62,599 nucleotides of DNA from Leptotrichia sp. OH3620_COT-345 (GCF_003932895.1 NZ_RQYW01000013.1:1-62599), one strand, 5' to 3'. Numbered from the stretch's first letter, positions 34,877-43,997 are shown. Notes: generated by a model not told the origin, from the sequence alone. Numbers and translations are program-made.

Positions 34877-35564
34877 CGAAATATATGATGAAATGGATGA
34901 TTTTTGTGCGGAAGTACTTAGTCCTGAAGGACTTTTAAAATATATGGGCATAAAAAAGGAATATTTTCTTGAGCCTGAAAAAACAACGAAAGAATATTTT
35001 GGAAATAGTAAATATAAAGAAGAAATAAAAACATTTGGAGACTTCTTTTATTACTATTTGGCAGAAAATGAAAATTGTTATTTATATACTTTTCTGGAAA
35101 AAGGGTTTACAAAAAGTATGAAAAAGCTTTTAGAAAGCCATAATATTGATCATAAAACACTGGACATAGACTGGCTCGGTATGGAAACAAAAGAAAAAAA
35201 GTATAAAGAATCTTTATTTGATATATTATATGCAATGATAAATTATGAACTTAAAAAATATGGACTTACAATGTTCGGACTTAATATAGGCTTTAATTCC
35301 GCCCTTTATTTTATCGTATCAGAAGATGCTTACAAAAGGATAAATAAAGATGCTGAATTATATACAATATTTGACGCCGAATATCTTGAAACAATATACA
35401 ATGAAATATTTGAAGTAAAAAGAGATTTAGGAGTAAAAGACCTTCAAGTAGGAGATTTTATAGAAAAAGACGGAAAAGAATATCATTCACTATTTCTTAA
35501 AAATAATGTGGTCATAAAAAACATAGATGAAGATAATGAGAATGAAGTAGTACTGATACTCTAA
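34866..35564 (+). CDS. Cytoplasmic protein of unknown function
   Basis: A 232-residue acidic protein with GTG start behind GGAGGGAG (34854-34861). It is predominantly helical, with many paired acidic residues and no signal peptide. No catalytic motif recognised. It overlaps the upstream exported protein by 11 bases and may be its partner, for example in an envelope or stress process. Family assignment is left open. Confidence 0.6.
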   Translation: MVNSEIYDEMDDFCAEVLSPEGLLKYMGIKKEYFLEPEKTTKEYFGNSKYKEEIKTFGDFFYYYLAENENCYLYTFLEKGFTKSMKKLLESHNIDHKTLDIDWLGMETKEKKYKESLFDILYAMINYELKKYGLTMFGLNIGFNSALYFIVSEDAYKRINKDAELYTIFDAEYLETIYNEIFEVKRDLGVKDLQVGDFIEKDGKEYHSLFLKNNVVIKNIDEDNENEVVLIL

Positions 35565-35625
35565 ATTTTAAAGAATGTAGTTTAGAAAAACGGAAAATAA
35601 AAAAAGTAGGAGAAAAAGTAAAATA

Positions 35626-35814
35626 ATGTTTAATTTTGAAAGTGGAGATATAAATATGATGTTAAGCCTTTTAAATATGAAATTAAGAGATGAATTTTCA
35701 GATTTGGATAAGCTTATAGGTTATTATTCATTAAATAAAGAAATTATATTGAAGAGAATGGAAAAAGAAGGATACTTTTATAACGAGGAAGTAAATCAGT
35801 TTAGAAAAATTTAA
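35626..35814 (+). CDS. DUF4250 small protein
   Basis: A 62-residue protein that fits the DUF4250 pattern: an opening NMMLSLLNMKLRDEFSDLDKL (about 10-30) and a C-terminal GYFYNEEVNQF. The family is common in clostridia and fusobacteria; its function is unknown. GGAG lies upstream. It sits between the unknown pair and aroK. Confidence 0.75.
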   Translation: MFNFESGDINMMLSLLNMKLRDEFSDLDKLIGYYSLNKEIILKRMEKEGYFYNEEVNQFRKI

Positions 35815-35837
35815 CTTATTTTTTTGAAGGGAACTAA

Positions 35838-36338
35838 ATGAAAAATATCGTATTAATAGGGATGCCTGCAAGTGGAAAAAGCACTATAGGAAAAATGCTG
35901 TCAAAAAAAATAAAATATGAACATTACGACATTGACAGGTATCTCGAAATGAAAGAAAATAAAAAAATCAGTACCATTTTTTCTGAGGAGGGGGAAAAGT
36001 ATTTCCGTGATTTGGAAACAAAGTACATAAAAGAATTATCCGAAAGAAAAGGAATAATAATATCTACCGGAGGTGGAGCAGTCAAGAGAGCAGAAAATAT
36101 GGAAGAACTGAAAAAAAACGGTATAATAATTTTTTTAAGTAGGAAAATCGAAGATATTGCAAAGGAAAACCATAAATATAGACCCCTTTTACAAAATATA
36201 GAAAATATCAATAAGTTATACAAGGAAAGAATAGAACTGTATAATATGTACGCTGACATTACAATTGAAAATAATAAAACACTTTATAAAATTACTGACA
36301 GAATAACAGAAATTCTTAAAAGAAAAAATATTATATAA
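35838..36338 (+). CDS. aroK: Shikimate kinase
   Basis: A 166-residue kinase with P-loop GMPASGKST (8-16), the shikimate-binding DIDR (about 34-37), the Arg-bearing RDLE, GGGAV (about 78-82) and the lid YRPLL near 119. It phosphorylates shikimate with ATP. AAGGGA precedes the ATG; aroQ follows 10 bases later. Confidence 0.9.
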   Translation: MKNIVLIGMPASGKSTIGKMLSKKIKYEHYDIDRYLEMKENKKISTIFSEEGEKYFRDLETKYIKELSERKGIIISTGGGAVKRAENMEELKKNGIIIFLSRKIEDIAKENHKYRPLLQNIENINKLYKERIELYNMYADITIENNKTLYKITDRITEILKRKNII

Positions 36339-36348
36339 AGGAGTTTCA

Positions 36349-36789
36349 ATGGTAGAAAAAATAACGGTAATAAACGGTCCTAATCTGAATTTTCTGGGAA
36401 TAAGAGAATTAGGGATTTATGGAAATGAAACTTATAAAGATTTATGTGAATATATAAAAAATTATTGTGAAAAAAAAAATATAGAAGTACAAATTTTCCA
36501 GTCAAATTCTGAAGGAGAAATAATAAATTTTCTTCAGAATGCTTATTATGAAAATGTAAAAGGGATTGTAATAAATCCGGGTGCATACACTCATTACAGT
36601 TATGCAATTTTTGATGCTATAAAATCGATAATCCTTCCTACAGTTGAAGTACATTTAAGTAACATACATGAACGTGAGGATTTTAGGAAAGTGTCCGTTA
36701 CTGCACCTGCATGCGTAAAACAGATATACGGGAAAGGAAAAGACGGTTATATTGAAGCAATAGACTTCCTGACAGAAAACAAATATTGA
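36349..36789 (+). CDS. aroQ: 3-dehydroquinate dehydratase, type II
   Basis: A 146-residue enzyme of the dodecameric type II class. GPNLNFLGIREL (about 8-19), the catalytic Tyr of GIYG (about 22-25), NPGAYTHYS (about 75-83) and the His in EVHLSNIHERE (about 99-109) are present. It dehydrates 3-dehydroquinate to 3-dehydroshikimate. AAAGGAG precedes the ATG. Confidence 0.9.
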   Translation: MVEKITVINGPNLNFLGIRELGIYGNETYKDLCEYIKNYCEKKNIEVQIFQSNSEGEIINFLQNAYYENVKGIVINPGAYTHYSYAIFDAIKSIILPTVEVHLSNIHEREDFRKVSVTAPACVKQIYGKGKDGYIEAIDFLTENKY

Positions 36790-36817
36790 AAATACAGTAA
36801 TGAAAGTAGGTTATAAT

Positions 36818-37267
36818 ATGGAATTTAAGGATAGCAAAAGTGTAGACATATGTCGGATTGCTTTGAAAATGGCTATTTCTTCAAGAGAGGAAGAAAAACA
36901 GTTTATAAAAGAATACAGAGCAGAAAAAATAAAAGTGGCAGCTGTAGATGTGGGAGGAGGAATGCCCAACTCAAGGTTTAAATTTATTGAAAGTGCATTA
37001 ATGGCAGCTAAAAGAAACAATATTATACAGGATAAACATATTCATGATGGAGCTGTTATAGGAGCTGTGAGAGAAGCAATGAGCCAGATAGAAACTAATA
37101 TAAATGGGTTAAGTGTAGGAGGTAAAATCGGTCTGGCAAGACATGGAGAACATTTGGGAGTAGCGATATTTCTAAGTGTCGGAATACTTCATTTTAACGA
37201 AGTGATAACATCGGTAGCTCACAGGTCGATAGCTGTGCTACCTGAAGAAAGAGATTTTATTGAGTAA
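36818..37267 (+). CDS. HutP-family RNA-binding regulator
   Basis: A 149-residue protein matching HutP: DICRIALKMAISSREEE near the start and the C-terminal signature GGKIGLARHGEHLGVAIFLSVG (about 100-121) with the metal-binding His residues. B. subtilis HutP, with L-histidine and a divalent metal, binds mRNA and prevents termination in the hut operon. No hut genes occur in this window, so its target is unknown; it is placed in a shikimate/HAD gene string. The ATG at 36818 is preferred to 36800 because AGTAGG is well spaced. Confidence 0.75.
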   Translation: MEFKDSKSVDICRIALKMAISSREEEKQFIKEYRAEKIKVAAVDVGGGMPNSRFKFIESALMAAKRNNIIQDKHIHDGAVIGAVREAMSQIETNINGLSVGGKIGLARHGEHLGVAIFLSVGILHFNEVITSVAHRSIAVLPEERDFIE

Positions 37268-37276
37268 GGAGAAGCG

Positions 37277-37951
37277 ATGAGTAAAAAACTTTTTGAAAAA
37301 TTGGATTTATTTGTATTTGATATGGATGGGCTGCTTTTCGATACGGAAACAATATACGTAAATTATGGGAAAAAGCTTGCTGAAAGTAAAGGATATATTA
37401 TAAATGACAGTATTGTTGAAAAGACTACAGGAATGACTAATGAAGCTACAAAAGCTGTGTATCTTGAAGAATTTGGAAAAGATTTTCCTTATGATGAACT
37501 AAGTTCGGAAATTTACAAATACATTATAGAACAAGGGAAAAAATGTAAAGTCCCTCTTATGAAAGGTGTTGAGGAATTTCTTGCATATTTATACAGTAAC
37601 GGGAAGAAGATGGTGCTTGCTACTTCAGCCGATAGACTGATGGCAGATACACTTATAGAAAATAAAGGGTTAAAAAAATATTTCAGTTTTATTGTGACAT
37701 CAAATGATGTGAAAAAAGGAAAACCTGACCCTGAAGTATTTCTGACTGTAGCTCAAAAAGCGGGAGTTTCTCCTGAAAAAGCAGTGGTTTTTGAAGATTC
37801 TTTGAACGGGATCAAAGCTGCACATTCAGCAGGAATGTTTGCTGTTATGATTCCTGATAAAATACAGCCTACGGAAGAAATAACGAAAATGTTACATTGT
37901 AAGCTGGACAGTCTTTTAAAGGCAATAGAATATTTTGAAAAAGAAGTATAA
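37277..37951 (+). CDS. HAD-superfamily phosphatase/phosphoglucomutase-like
   Basis: A 224-residue HAD hydrolase with nucleophile motif DMDGLLFDTE (about 15-24), motif II TSADR (about 116-120), KPDPEVF (about 151-157) and FEDSLNGIKA (about 173-182). The C1 cap resembles the beta-phosphoglucomutase subgroup. It probably dephosphorylates a sugar phosphate. AAGGAG precedes the ATG, 9 bases after the hutP-like gene, so it is in the same unit. Confidence 0.85.
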   Translation: MSKKLFEKLDLFVFDMDGLLFDTETIYVNYGKKLAESKGYIINDSIVEKTTGMTNEATKAVYLEEFGKDFPYDELSSEIYKYIIEQGKKCKVPLMKGVEEFLAYLYSNGKKMVLATSADRLMADTLIENKGLKKYFSFIVTSNDVKKGKPDPEVFLTVAQKAGVSPEKAVVFEDSLNGIKAAHSAGMFAVMIPDKIQPTEEITKMLHCKLDSLLKAIEYFEKEV

Positions 37952-37989
37952 TAAATTTATTTTACATTCAGGAAAATATGGAGGATAAA

Positions 37990-38949
37990 ATGTCAAATAA
38001 TGTATTTAGAATACTTTCTCTTGACGGTGGAGGCGCCAGAGGTTTATTTATTGCAAGTACATTAAGAAAAATAGAAGAAAAATATGAGATAAAATTTCAC
38101 GAATACTTTGATTTAATAGTAGGTACAAGTACAGGATCGATAATTGCTTCAGCTCTTGCTTTGGGAGTGAATATAAAAATAATTGAAAAAATGTACATAG
38201 AAGAAATGGAAAAAATATTTAAGAAAGATATTCTGAAAAATGGAATTATTCAAAGTAAATATGATAATAAATATTTAAGAGAACTCCTCGAAACAGCTTT
38301 TAAAAATAAAACTTTTGAAAATGCTGAAACCGAATTGATGATAACTACTACAAATATTGTAAACGGAGAAGCGGTAATACTGACAAACAGAAATTGTTAT
38401 GATATAAAATTGATAGATGCAATATTGTCTTCATGTGCCGCACCGATATTTTTCGATCCGCTGAAAATAGATGAAGAAAGGATATTTGCAGACGGAGGAT
38501 TATGGGCAAACAATCCTTCTCTTACTGCTATTTCTGAAGTTTTGTCAGATACGGAACACAAAAAGGAACTGAAGGATATAAAAATACTGTCAATAGGAAC
38601 CGGAGAAGAGAGAATGATAAATAAATTTGATGCTAAACAATGGGGTTGGGGAATTGCCAATTGGGCAAATCCTTTAATAAAAATTATTTTTCAGTTAGGG
38701 TCAAAAAGTGTCCATAATGTGGTAAATAAATTATTATCGGAAGAAAACTACATACGGCTTGATTATGAAACAAACAGTATTCTTGAAATTGATGTGGCGG
38801 ATAAAGATACAGATGAAAAAGCTAAAAATACAATAGAAGAAAATAAAGAAAAATTGGGGAAATTTTTTAGTGATAAAGAAAGAAATAAGGAAATTGTAAA
38901 AAAACAGAATTTTTTTCATAAAATTTTCAAAAAGAAAAAAAAGAAATAA
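37990..38949 (+). CDS. Patatin-like phospholipase
   Basis: A 319-residue patatin: oxyanion loop DGGGARG (about 11-17), nucleophile Ser in GTSTGS (about 47-52) and catalytic Asp in DGG (about 165-167). The C-terminus ends in a strongly basic tail (KIFKKKKKK), which could bring it to acidic membranes. The ATG 37990 follows ATGGAGGATAAA with a proper site; the in-frame ATG at 37978 overlaps it. It resembles both housekeeping lipases and CapV-type defence effectors, but no nucleotide cyclase gene is near. Likely a cytoplasmic acyl hydrolase. Confidence 0.82.
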   Translation: MSNNVFRILSLDGGGARGLFIASTLRKIEEKYEIKFHEYFDLIVGTSTGSIIASALALGVNIKIIEKMYIEEMEKIFKKDILKNGIIQSKYDNKYLRELLETAFKNKTFENAETELMITTTNIVNGEAVILTNRNCYDIKLIDAILSSCAAPIFFDPLKIDEERIFADGGLWANNPSLTAISEVLSDTEHKKELKDIKILSIGTGEERMINKFDAKQWGWGIANWANPLIKIIFQLGSKSVHNVVNKLLSEENYIRLDYETNSILEIDVADKDTDEKAKNTIEENKEKLGKFFSDKERNKEIVKKQNFFHKIFKKKKKK

Positions 38950-39029
38950 AATTATTTTTAGTAAAGGTGTTTTCTTTTTTTAAAAGTGAGGTATACTTAT
39001 AATGTAGAGACTAAATGGGAGGTAATTTT

Positions 39030-40283
39030 ATGGAAATTTTAGCAATGATTTTAGCAGGAGGGAGAGGTTCAAGACTGGATATTTTGTCTGAAAAAAGAGT
39101 TAAGCCGAGTGTTCCTTTTGCTGGAAAATTCAGAATTATTGATTTTGCATTAAGTAACTGTTCAAATTCCGGAATTTATGATGTCGCATTATTGACACAA
39201 TACTTGCCCCTTTCTTTAAATGAACATATAGGCTCAGGAAAGCCGTGGGATTTTGACAGAAGAGATTCAAGTATTACGATGTTGCAGCCTCATGAAAAAC
39301 CGGGGGGGAATGCTTGGTATCTGGGGACTGCCGATGCCATAAGACAGAATGTCGAATTTATAAAAGGTAAAAATCCGAAATATGTACTTATTTTATCGGG
39401 TGATCATATTTATAAAATGAACTATAATTGGATGCTGGAAGACCATAAAAGAAGCAATGCGGAACTTACAATTGCAGTTCAGGAAGTGCCGTTGGAAGAA
39501 GCGGGAAGATTTGGAATATTTGAAGTTGATGAAAGTAAAAAAATATTAAATTTTGAGGAAAAACCGAAAGATCCTAAGAGTAATCTGGCTTCAATGGGTA
39601 TATATATATTTAATACCGATGTATTGCTCGAATATCTTAAAAAGCTTGAAAATGAAGATTTGGATTTCGGAAAACATGTTATTCCGTCAATGATAGAAGA
39701 AGAAAGAAAAGTTTTTGTTCACACATACGATAGTTACTGGATGGATGTAGGAACTTATGATTCCTATTTGGATGCAAATCTTGATTTAATAAAAAAATCT
39801 GAAGAAGTAGGAATAAACCTTTATGATCAGGAATGGAAAATCTATACGAGAAGTGAAGATCTGGCTCCTGTCAGAATAGGAGTTACAGGAAGTGTACTGA
39901 ATTCTCTTATATGTGATGGTTGTAAAATAGAAGGAAGAGTGGAAAATTCAGTACTTGGGCCGGGGGTTACAATAAGAAAGGGAAGTACAATAAAAAATAG
40001 TATAATTTTTTCAGGGAGCTATATTGATGAAAATACTCATTTAGATACGATAATACTTGATAAAAGGGTATATGTAGGTAAAAATTCCCTTTTAGGTCAT
40101 GGAGATGACTATACTCCGAATAAAGCAAAACCTGATTTACTAACAAAAGGAATAAGTGTTATAGGAAAACGTGCCCATCTTCCTGATGGCTCGGTTATCG
40201 GAAGAAATGTAAGAATTTTCGGTGGTGTTACGTTAAATGATATTAATAAAATTGTCAATAGTGGAGAGACACTGGAAAAATAG
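39030..40283 (+). CDS. glgC: Glucose-1-phosphate adenylyltransferase
   Basis: A 417-residue enzyme that makes ADP-glucose for glycogen. It begins LAMILAGGRGSRL (the nucleotide loop, about 4-16), with KPSVPFAGKFRI (about 25-36), the catalytic-region SGDHIYKMNY and a C-terminal left-handed beta-helix. The start at 39030 lies behind GGGAGG (39016-39021); the upstream ATG in the track is part of that site. glgA follows 12 bases later. Confidence 0.92.
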   Translation: MEILAMILAGGRGSRLDILSEKRVKPSVPFAGKFRIIDFALSNCSNSGIYDVALLTQYLPLSLNEHIGSGKPWDFDRRDSSITMLQPHEKPGGNAWYLGTADAIRQNVEFIKGKNPKYVLILSGDHIYKMNYNWMLEDHKRSNAELTIAVQEVPLEEAGRFGIFEVDESKKILNFEEKPKDPKSNLASMGIYIFNTDVLLEYLKKLENEDLDFGKHVIPSMIEEERKVFVHTYDSYWMDVGTYDSYLDANLDLIKKSEEVGINLYDQEWKIYTRSEDLAPVRIGVTGSVLNSLICDGCKIEGRVENSVLGPGVTIRKGSTIKNSIIFSGSYIDENTHLDTIILDKRVYVGKNSLLGHGDDYTPNKAKPDLLTKGISVIGKRAHLPDGSVIGRNVRIFGGVTLNDINKIVNSGETLEK

Positions 40284-40295
40284 GAGGAAACCATT

Positions 40296-41681
40296 TTGAA
40301 AATAGTATATTTGGCATCAGAGGTATTTCCGTTTTTTAAAACAGGAGGTCTGGCGGATGTAATGTATGCTTTGCCTAAGAAAATACAGGAATTGGGACAT
40401 GAGGTTTCAGTAATAATGCCGAAGTATGATAAAATACCTTTAAAATATCTTGAAAAACTTGAATGGGTGGCAAGATTGGAAAGCCACGGAGATATATTTA
40501 ATTTAGTGAAATATCCCGATAGTAAAATAAATTTTTATTTTATTGAAAATCAAGCATTGTATGAAAGAGGACGTGTTTACGGTGATAGTGATGAAGATGT
40601 TCAATATGCGATGTTTTCGGAGCTGGCACTTAGATTTTTAAAGGAAATAGATTTGCAGCCTGATATTTTACATTGTAATGATTGGCAGACGGGGCCCGTG
40701 CCGTATTTTTTAAATGTGAGATATAATAATGACCCTTTTTACTGGGATATGAGAACAGTCTATACTATACATAATTTAATGTATCAAGGGAGATTTTCAA
40801 AATATTCTTTTGAAAGAATGGGTTACTTTATTGAAGGTCAGGATTTGAATTTTATGGAAATAGGTATAGCATTTTCAGATATCACAAATACTGTCAGCCC
40901 TACTTATGCTGAAGAAATAAAATATCCATATTTTAGTGAAGGATTGGAAAAAATAACAAATAATAAACAAATTCACGGTGTATTAAACGGTATTGATACG
41001 GATTATTTTAATCCCGAAACTAATGAAGATATTATTCATTTCAGTAAAAATGCCTTGAAAAAGAAAAAAGAAAACAAATATTTATTACAGGAAAAACTCG
41101 GTCTTCCAAAGTCTGATAATATGCTCATATCAATGGTAACAAGACTTGTAGAAGGAAAAGGACTTGACTTGGTCTCTCTTGTACTGGAGAATCTTTTACG
41201 GTATGATGCGGTTCAGATAGTAATCCTAGGAAGCGGAGATAAATTTTATGAAGATTATTACAATTATCTGACTGAAAAATATCCTGACAAGTTTAAAGTG
41301 TATTTAGGGTATAATCCTAATCTTGCAAATGAAATATATGCGGGAAGTGATGCTTTTCTAATGCCGTCAAGATATGAACCTTGCGGTTTAAGTCAGATGA
41401 TAGCAATGAGATTCGGTACAATACCTATTGTAAGAGAAACAGGAGGGCTTAAAGATACTGTGCAGCCTTATAACATATATAGTGATGAAGGCAACGGATT
41501 TTCCTTTACAAACTTTAATGCCGATGATATGCTTTTTACAATAAAAGTAGCTGAAGGTATATATTATGATAAACCTGAAATATGGGAAAAACTTGTAAAA
41601 AGAAATATGGATTTGGATTTTTCATGGGATAAATCTGCAAAAGAATATTTGGAATTGTATAAATTAGTAAAAAGTTGGTAA
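40296..41681 (+). CDS. glgA: Glycogen synthase
   Basis: A 461-residue GT5 enzyme that extends alpha-1,4-glucan from ADP-glucose. It shows the ADP-glucose motif KTGGLADV (about 15-22), the ILGSGDKFY strand and C-terminal SRYEPCGLSQ (about 363-372). The TTG start at 40296 has TAGGAGGA at 40281-40288. It forms a pair with glgC; other glycogen genes are not in the window. Confidence 0.92.
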   Translation: MKIVYLASEVFPFFKTGGLADVMYALPKKIQELGHEVSVIMPKYDKIPLKYLEKLEWVARLESHGDIFNLVKYPDSKINFYFIENQALYERGRVYGDSDEDVQYAMFSELALRFLKEIDLQPDILHCNDWQTGPVPYFLNVRYNNDPFYWDMRTVYTIHNLMYQGRFSKYSFERMGYFIEGQDLNFMEIGIAFSDITNTVSPTYAEEIKYPYFSEGLEKITNNKQIHGVLNGIDTDYFNPETNEDIIHFSKNALKKKKENKYLLQEKLGLPKSDNMLISMVTRLVEGKGLDLVSLVLENLLRYDAVQIVILGSGDKFYEDYYNYLTEKYPDKFKVYLGYNPNLANEIYAGSDAFLMPSRYEPCGLSQMIAMRFGTIPIVRETGGLKDTVQPYNIYSDEGNGFSFTNFNADDMLFTIKVAEGIYYDKPEIWEKLVKRNMDLDFSWDKSAKEYLELYKLVKSW

Positions 41682-41692
41682 AATAATAAGAT

Positions 41693-41724
41693 AAAAAGAC
41701 ACTTGAAATTTCAAGTGTCTTTTT
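41693..41724 (+). terminator. Terminator of the glgCA unit
   Basis: A perfect 16+16 base palindrome, AAAAAGACACTTGAAA followed by its complement ending in CTTTTT, 11 bases after the glgA stop. Flanking A and T runs make it functional on both strands. Confidence 0.85.
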
Positions 41725-41920
41725 ATGTGGATTTTATTGAGGCTCTCTGTCAAGAGTGGGGGTGAAAAAAGTTTGGTAATATTAAGAAATTCTAAGTTGT
41801 ATCAACTTTTTAAGGTTATCAAACTTTTTTATCTCATAAGATATTCTTTTTATTACTTTTATTTTTATACATATGCATTATTTATATTTATTCATAAATA
41901 CCACAGTTACAAAAAGAGTA

Positions 41921-41962
41921 TTTACAAATTTAAAAAAAAATAGTATACTTAGTATATTATAT
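41921..41962 (+). promoter_or_regulatory. marR promoter with TATAC/GTATA operator
   Basis: TTTACA (41921-41926) and TATACT (41944-41949) are 17 bases apart. An inverted repeat TATAC-TTA-GTATA overlaps the -10 box at 41944-41956. A MarR dimer bound here would block its own promoter and the following MATE gene. Confidence 0.5.
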
Positions 41963-41975
41963 AGGAGGTATATAA

Positions 41976-42389
41976 ATGTATTCTATAAAAGATCTAATTT
42001 CCTTTAAGTTAAAAAAACTTCACAGGAAAGTAATAAAAACATCGACGGAGGAGCTTCAAAAGTTAAACTTGACATATGGAAACTACATGGCAATGTGTTG
42101 TATTTATGAAAATCCGGGAATTACTCAAGTAAAACTATCGGAAATCAGCCAAAAAGATAAAAATGTTGTAAGTAGGATAATTGATAATCTTCAGGAAAAA
42201 GAGTATGTAAAACGTGAACCGGATAAAAATGACAGAAGAGTATACATGCTTTATTTAACCGAAGAAGGAAAAAAGATTATAAAAAAGTATTGGGATACTA
42301 TTTTAAAAGAAGAGAAAAAAATTCTGGAGAAATTGTCAGAAGAAGAGCAGAATATATTTTTTGAAATATTAAATAAATTATTAAAATAG
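41976..42389 (+). CDS. MarR-family transcriptional regulator
   Basis: A 137-residue winged-helix regulator. It has the helical dimer segments at each end and the DNA-binding core with VKLSEISQKDKNVVSRIIDNLQEKEYVKRE (split over about 48-85) and the wing DKNDRRVY. AGGAGG precedes the ATG. A MATE efflux gene follows 11 bases later, so it is likely a ligand-relieved repressor of that pump. Confidence 0.85.
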   Translation: MYSIKDLISFKLKKLHRKVIKTSTEELQKLNLTYGNYMAMCCIYENPGITQVKLSEISQKDKNVVSRIIDNLQEKEYVKREPDKNDRRVYMLYLTEEGKKIIKKYWDTILKEEKKILEKLSEEEQNIFFEILNKLLK

Positions 42390-42400
42390 AGGAGAAAAAA

Positions 42401-43768
42401 GTGGAAAAAATTTATAAAGAGGAAAATCCTTTAGGATGTAAGCCGGTTACTCAATTACTTAGAACTTTAGCAATTCCGGCAGTAGTAGCAAATTTGGTCA
42501 ACGCATTATATAATATTGTAGACCAGATATTTATAGGGCAGGGAGTGGGATATTTAGGAAATGCGGCTACGAATATAGCTTTTCCTATTGTTACAATATG
42601 TCTGGCAATAGGTTTGATGATAGGGATAGGTTCAGCTTCCAATTTTAATCTTGAACTCGGTAGAGGAAATCCCGATAAGGCAAAATATACTGCAGGAACT
42701 GCAGCAGGCTCTCTTATGATTATAGGAATTTTATTTTGCATATTTATACTGACATTTTTAAAGCCTATGATGATTTCGTTCGGAGCGACTGAAAAAATTC
42801 TTGATTATGCCATGAAATACACCGGAATTACTTCGTTTGGAGTACCTTTTCTTATTTTTTCCATAGGAATGAATCCTCTTGTGAGAGCTGATAGAAGTCC
42901 TAAATATTCCATGATTGCTATTATTGCAGGTGCTGTTTTAAATACTGTTTTGGATCCGATATTTATGTTTGTGTTTAATATGGGAATAGCAGGAGCTGCG
43001 TGGGCTACAGTATTAAGTCAAATTGTTTCGGCAATTTTGCTTTTTTTGTATTTTCCGAGATTTAAGTCCATAAAACTTGAGCTAAAAGATCTTATTCCTC
43101 GTTTTAATATAATAAGGACTATAATATCTTTAGGCATTTCTTCTTTCATATTTCAATTTTCAACAATGCTTGTACAGATAACAACAAATAATTTGTTGAA
43201 AATATATGGAAGTCAATCTATATATGGAAGTGATATTCCGATTGCAGTTGCAGGGATAGTTGCCAAAATAAATATAATTTTCATAGCTGCTGTAATAGGA
43301 ATTGTACAGGGGGCACAACCCATATTCGGATATAATTATGGAGCTAAAAATTATAAAAGGGTAAGAGAAACAATGAGGACACTTCTTACAGTTATAGTTA
43401 TAATGTCTTTCATAATATTTATTATTTTTCAGAGTTTTCCTGTTCAGATAATCTCATTATTCGGTTCAGGAAGTAAATTGTATTTTAAGTTCGGCATAAA
43501 ATATATGAGAGTATTTCTTTTATTTATATTTATTAACGGAGTACAAATTTCAGCCGGAACGTTTTTTCCTGCAATAGGGAAACCTGCAAAAGGAGTTATA
43601 ATATCTTTTACTAAACAAATAGCAATTTTATTACCTTTGTTATTTCTGTTACCGCGCTTTATAGGAGTGGAAGGTATAATTTATGCAACTCCTATTACAG
43701 ATTTTATTTCATTTATTATTGCAGTATTTTTCCTTATAAATGAATTTAAAAATATGCCGAAAAATTAG
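42401..43768 (+). CDS. MATE-family efflux transporter
   Basis: A 455-residue antiporter with 12 hydrophobic segments in two halves and MATE landmarks NIVDQIFIGQGVGYLG (about 31-46) and the repeat half GIVQGAQPIFGYNYGA (about 306-321). It exports cationic drugs or metabolites using sodium or protons. The GTG start has GAGGAG 8 bases upstream. It shares an operon with the MarR regulator. Confidence 0.88.
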   Translation: MEKIYKEENPLGCKPVTQLLRTLAIPAVVANLVNALYNIVDQIFIGQGVGYLGNAATNIAFPIVTICLAIGLMIGIGSASNFNLELGRGNPDKAKYTAGTAAGSLMIIGILFCIFILTFLKPMMISFGATEKILDYAMKYTGITSFGVPFLIFSIGMNPLVRADRSPKYSMIAIIAGAVLNTVLDPIFMFVFNMGIAGAAWATVLSQIVSAILLFLYFPRFKSIKLELKDLIPRFNIIRTIISLGISSFIFQFSTMLVQITTNNLLKIYGSQSIYGSDIPIAVAGIVAKINIIFIAAVIGIVQGAQPIFGYNYGAKNYKRVRETMRTLLTVIVIMSFIIFIIFQSFPVQIISLFGSGSKLYFKFGIKYMRVFLLFIFINGVQISAGTFFPAIGKPAKGVIISFTKQIAILLPLLFLLPRFIGVEGIIYATPITDFISFIIAVFFLINEFKNMPKN

Positions 43769-43816
43769 GCTGATTGAAAATAAAAATGACATGGAATAGT
43801 AAGAAATAAAATAAAG

Positions 43817-43971
43817 AAAAAGGACTGTTTAACAAAACTGAAAATTTTATATTCTGTTATAAATAAATATCATATTTTGTTATTTATAAAGGTTTTTAAA
43901 CGATCCTTTATAATTAAGACGGATAATATTTATAACAAAGCACTATTTTCAGTTTACATACAGTCCTTTTT
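43817..43971. mobile_element. 155-bp MITE-like inverted-repeat element
   Basis: Ends AAAAAGGACTGT (from 43817) and ACAGTCCTTTTT (to 43971), with a second block AACTGAAAA/TTTTCAGTT inside, give imperfect 26-base terminal inverted repeats. No gene is inside. It sits between convergent genes and, when transcribed, would fold into a long hairpin that could act as terminator. Confidence 0.5.
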
Positions 43972-43997
43972 CAATATATAAAATATAAAAAGGATTA

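Noticed and set aside
37990-38949. CBASS defence operon
   Set aside because: Only a patatin is present; no cGAS/DncV-like nucleotidyltransferase, E1/E2 or HORMA-TRIP13 partner is visible within the window.
41725-41943. 72-codon open frame between glgA and marR
   Set aside because: It begins inside the terminator region, has a Tyr/Phe-rich random product and overlaps the marR promoter.
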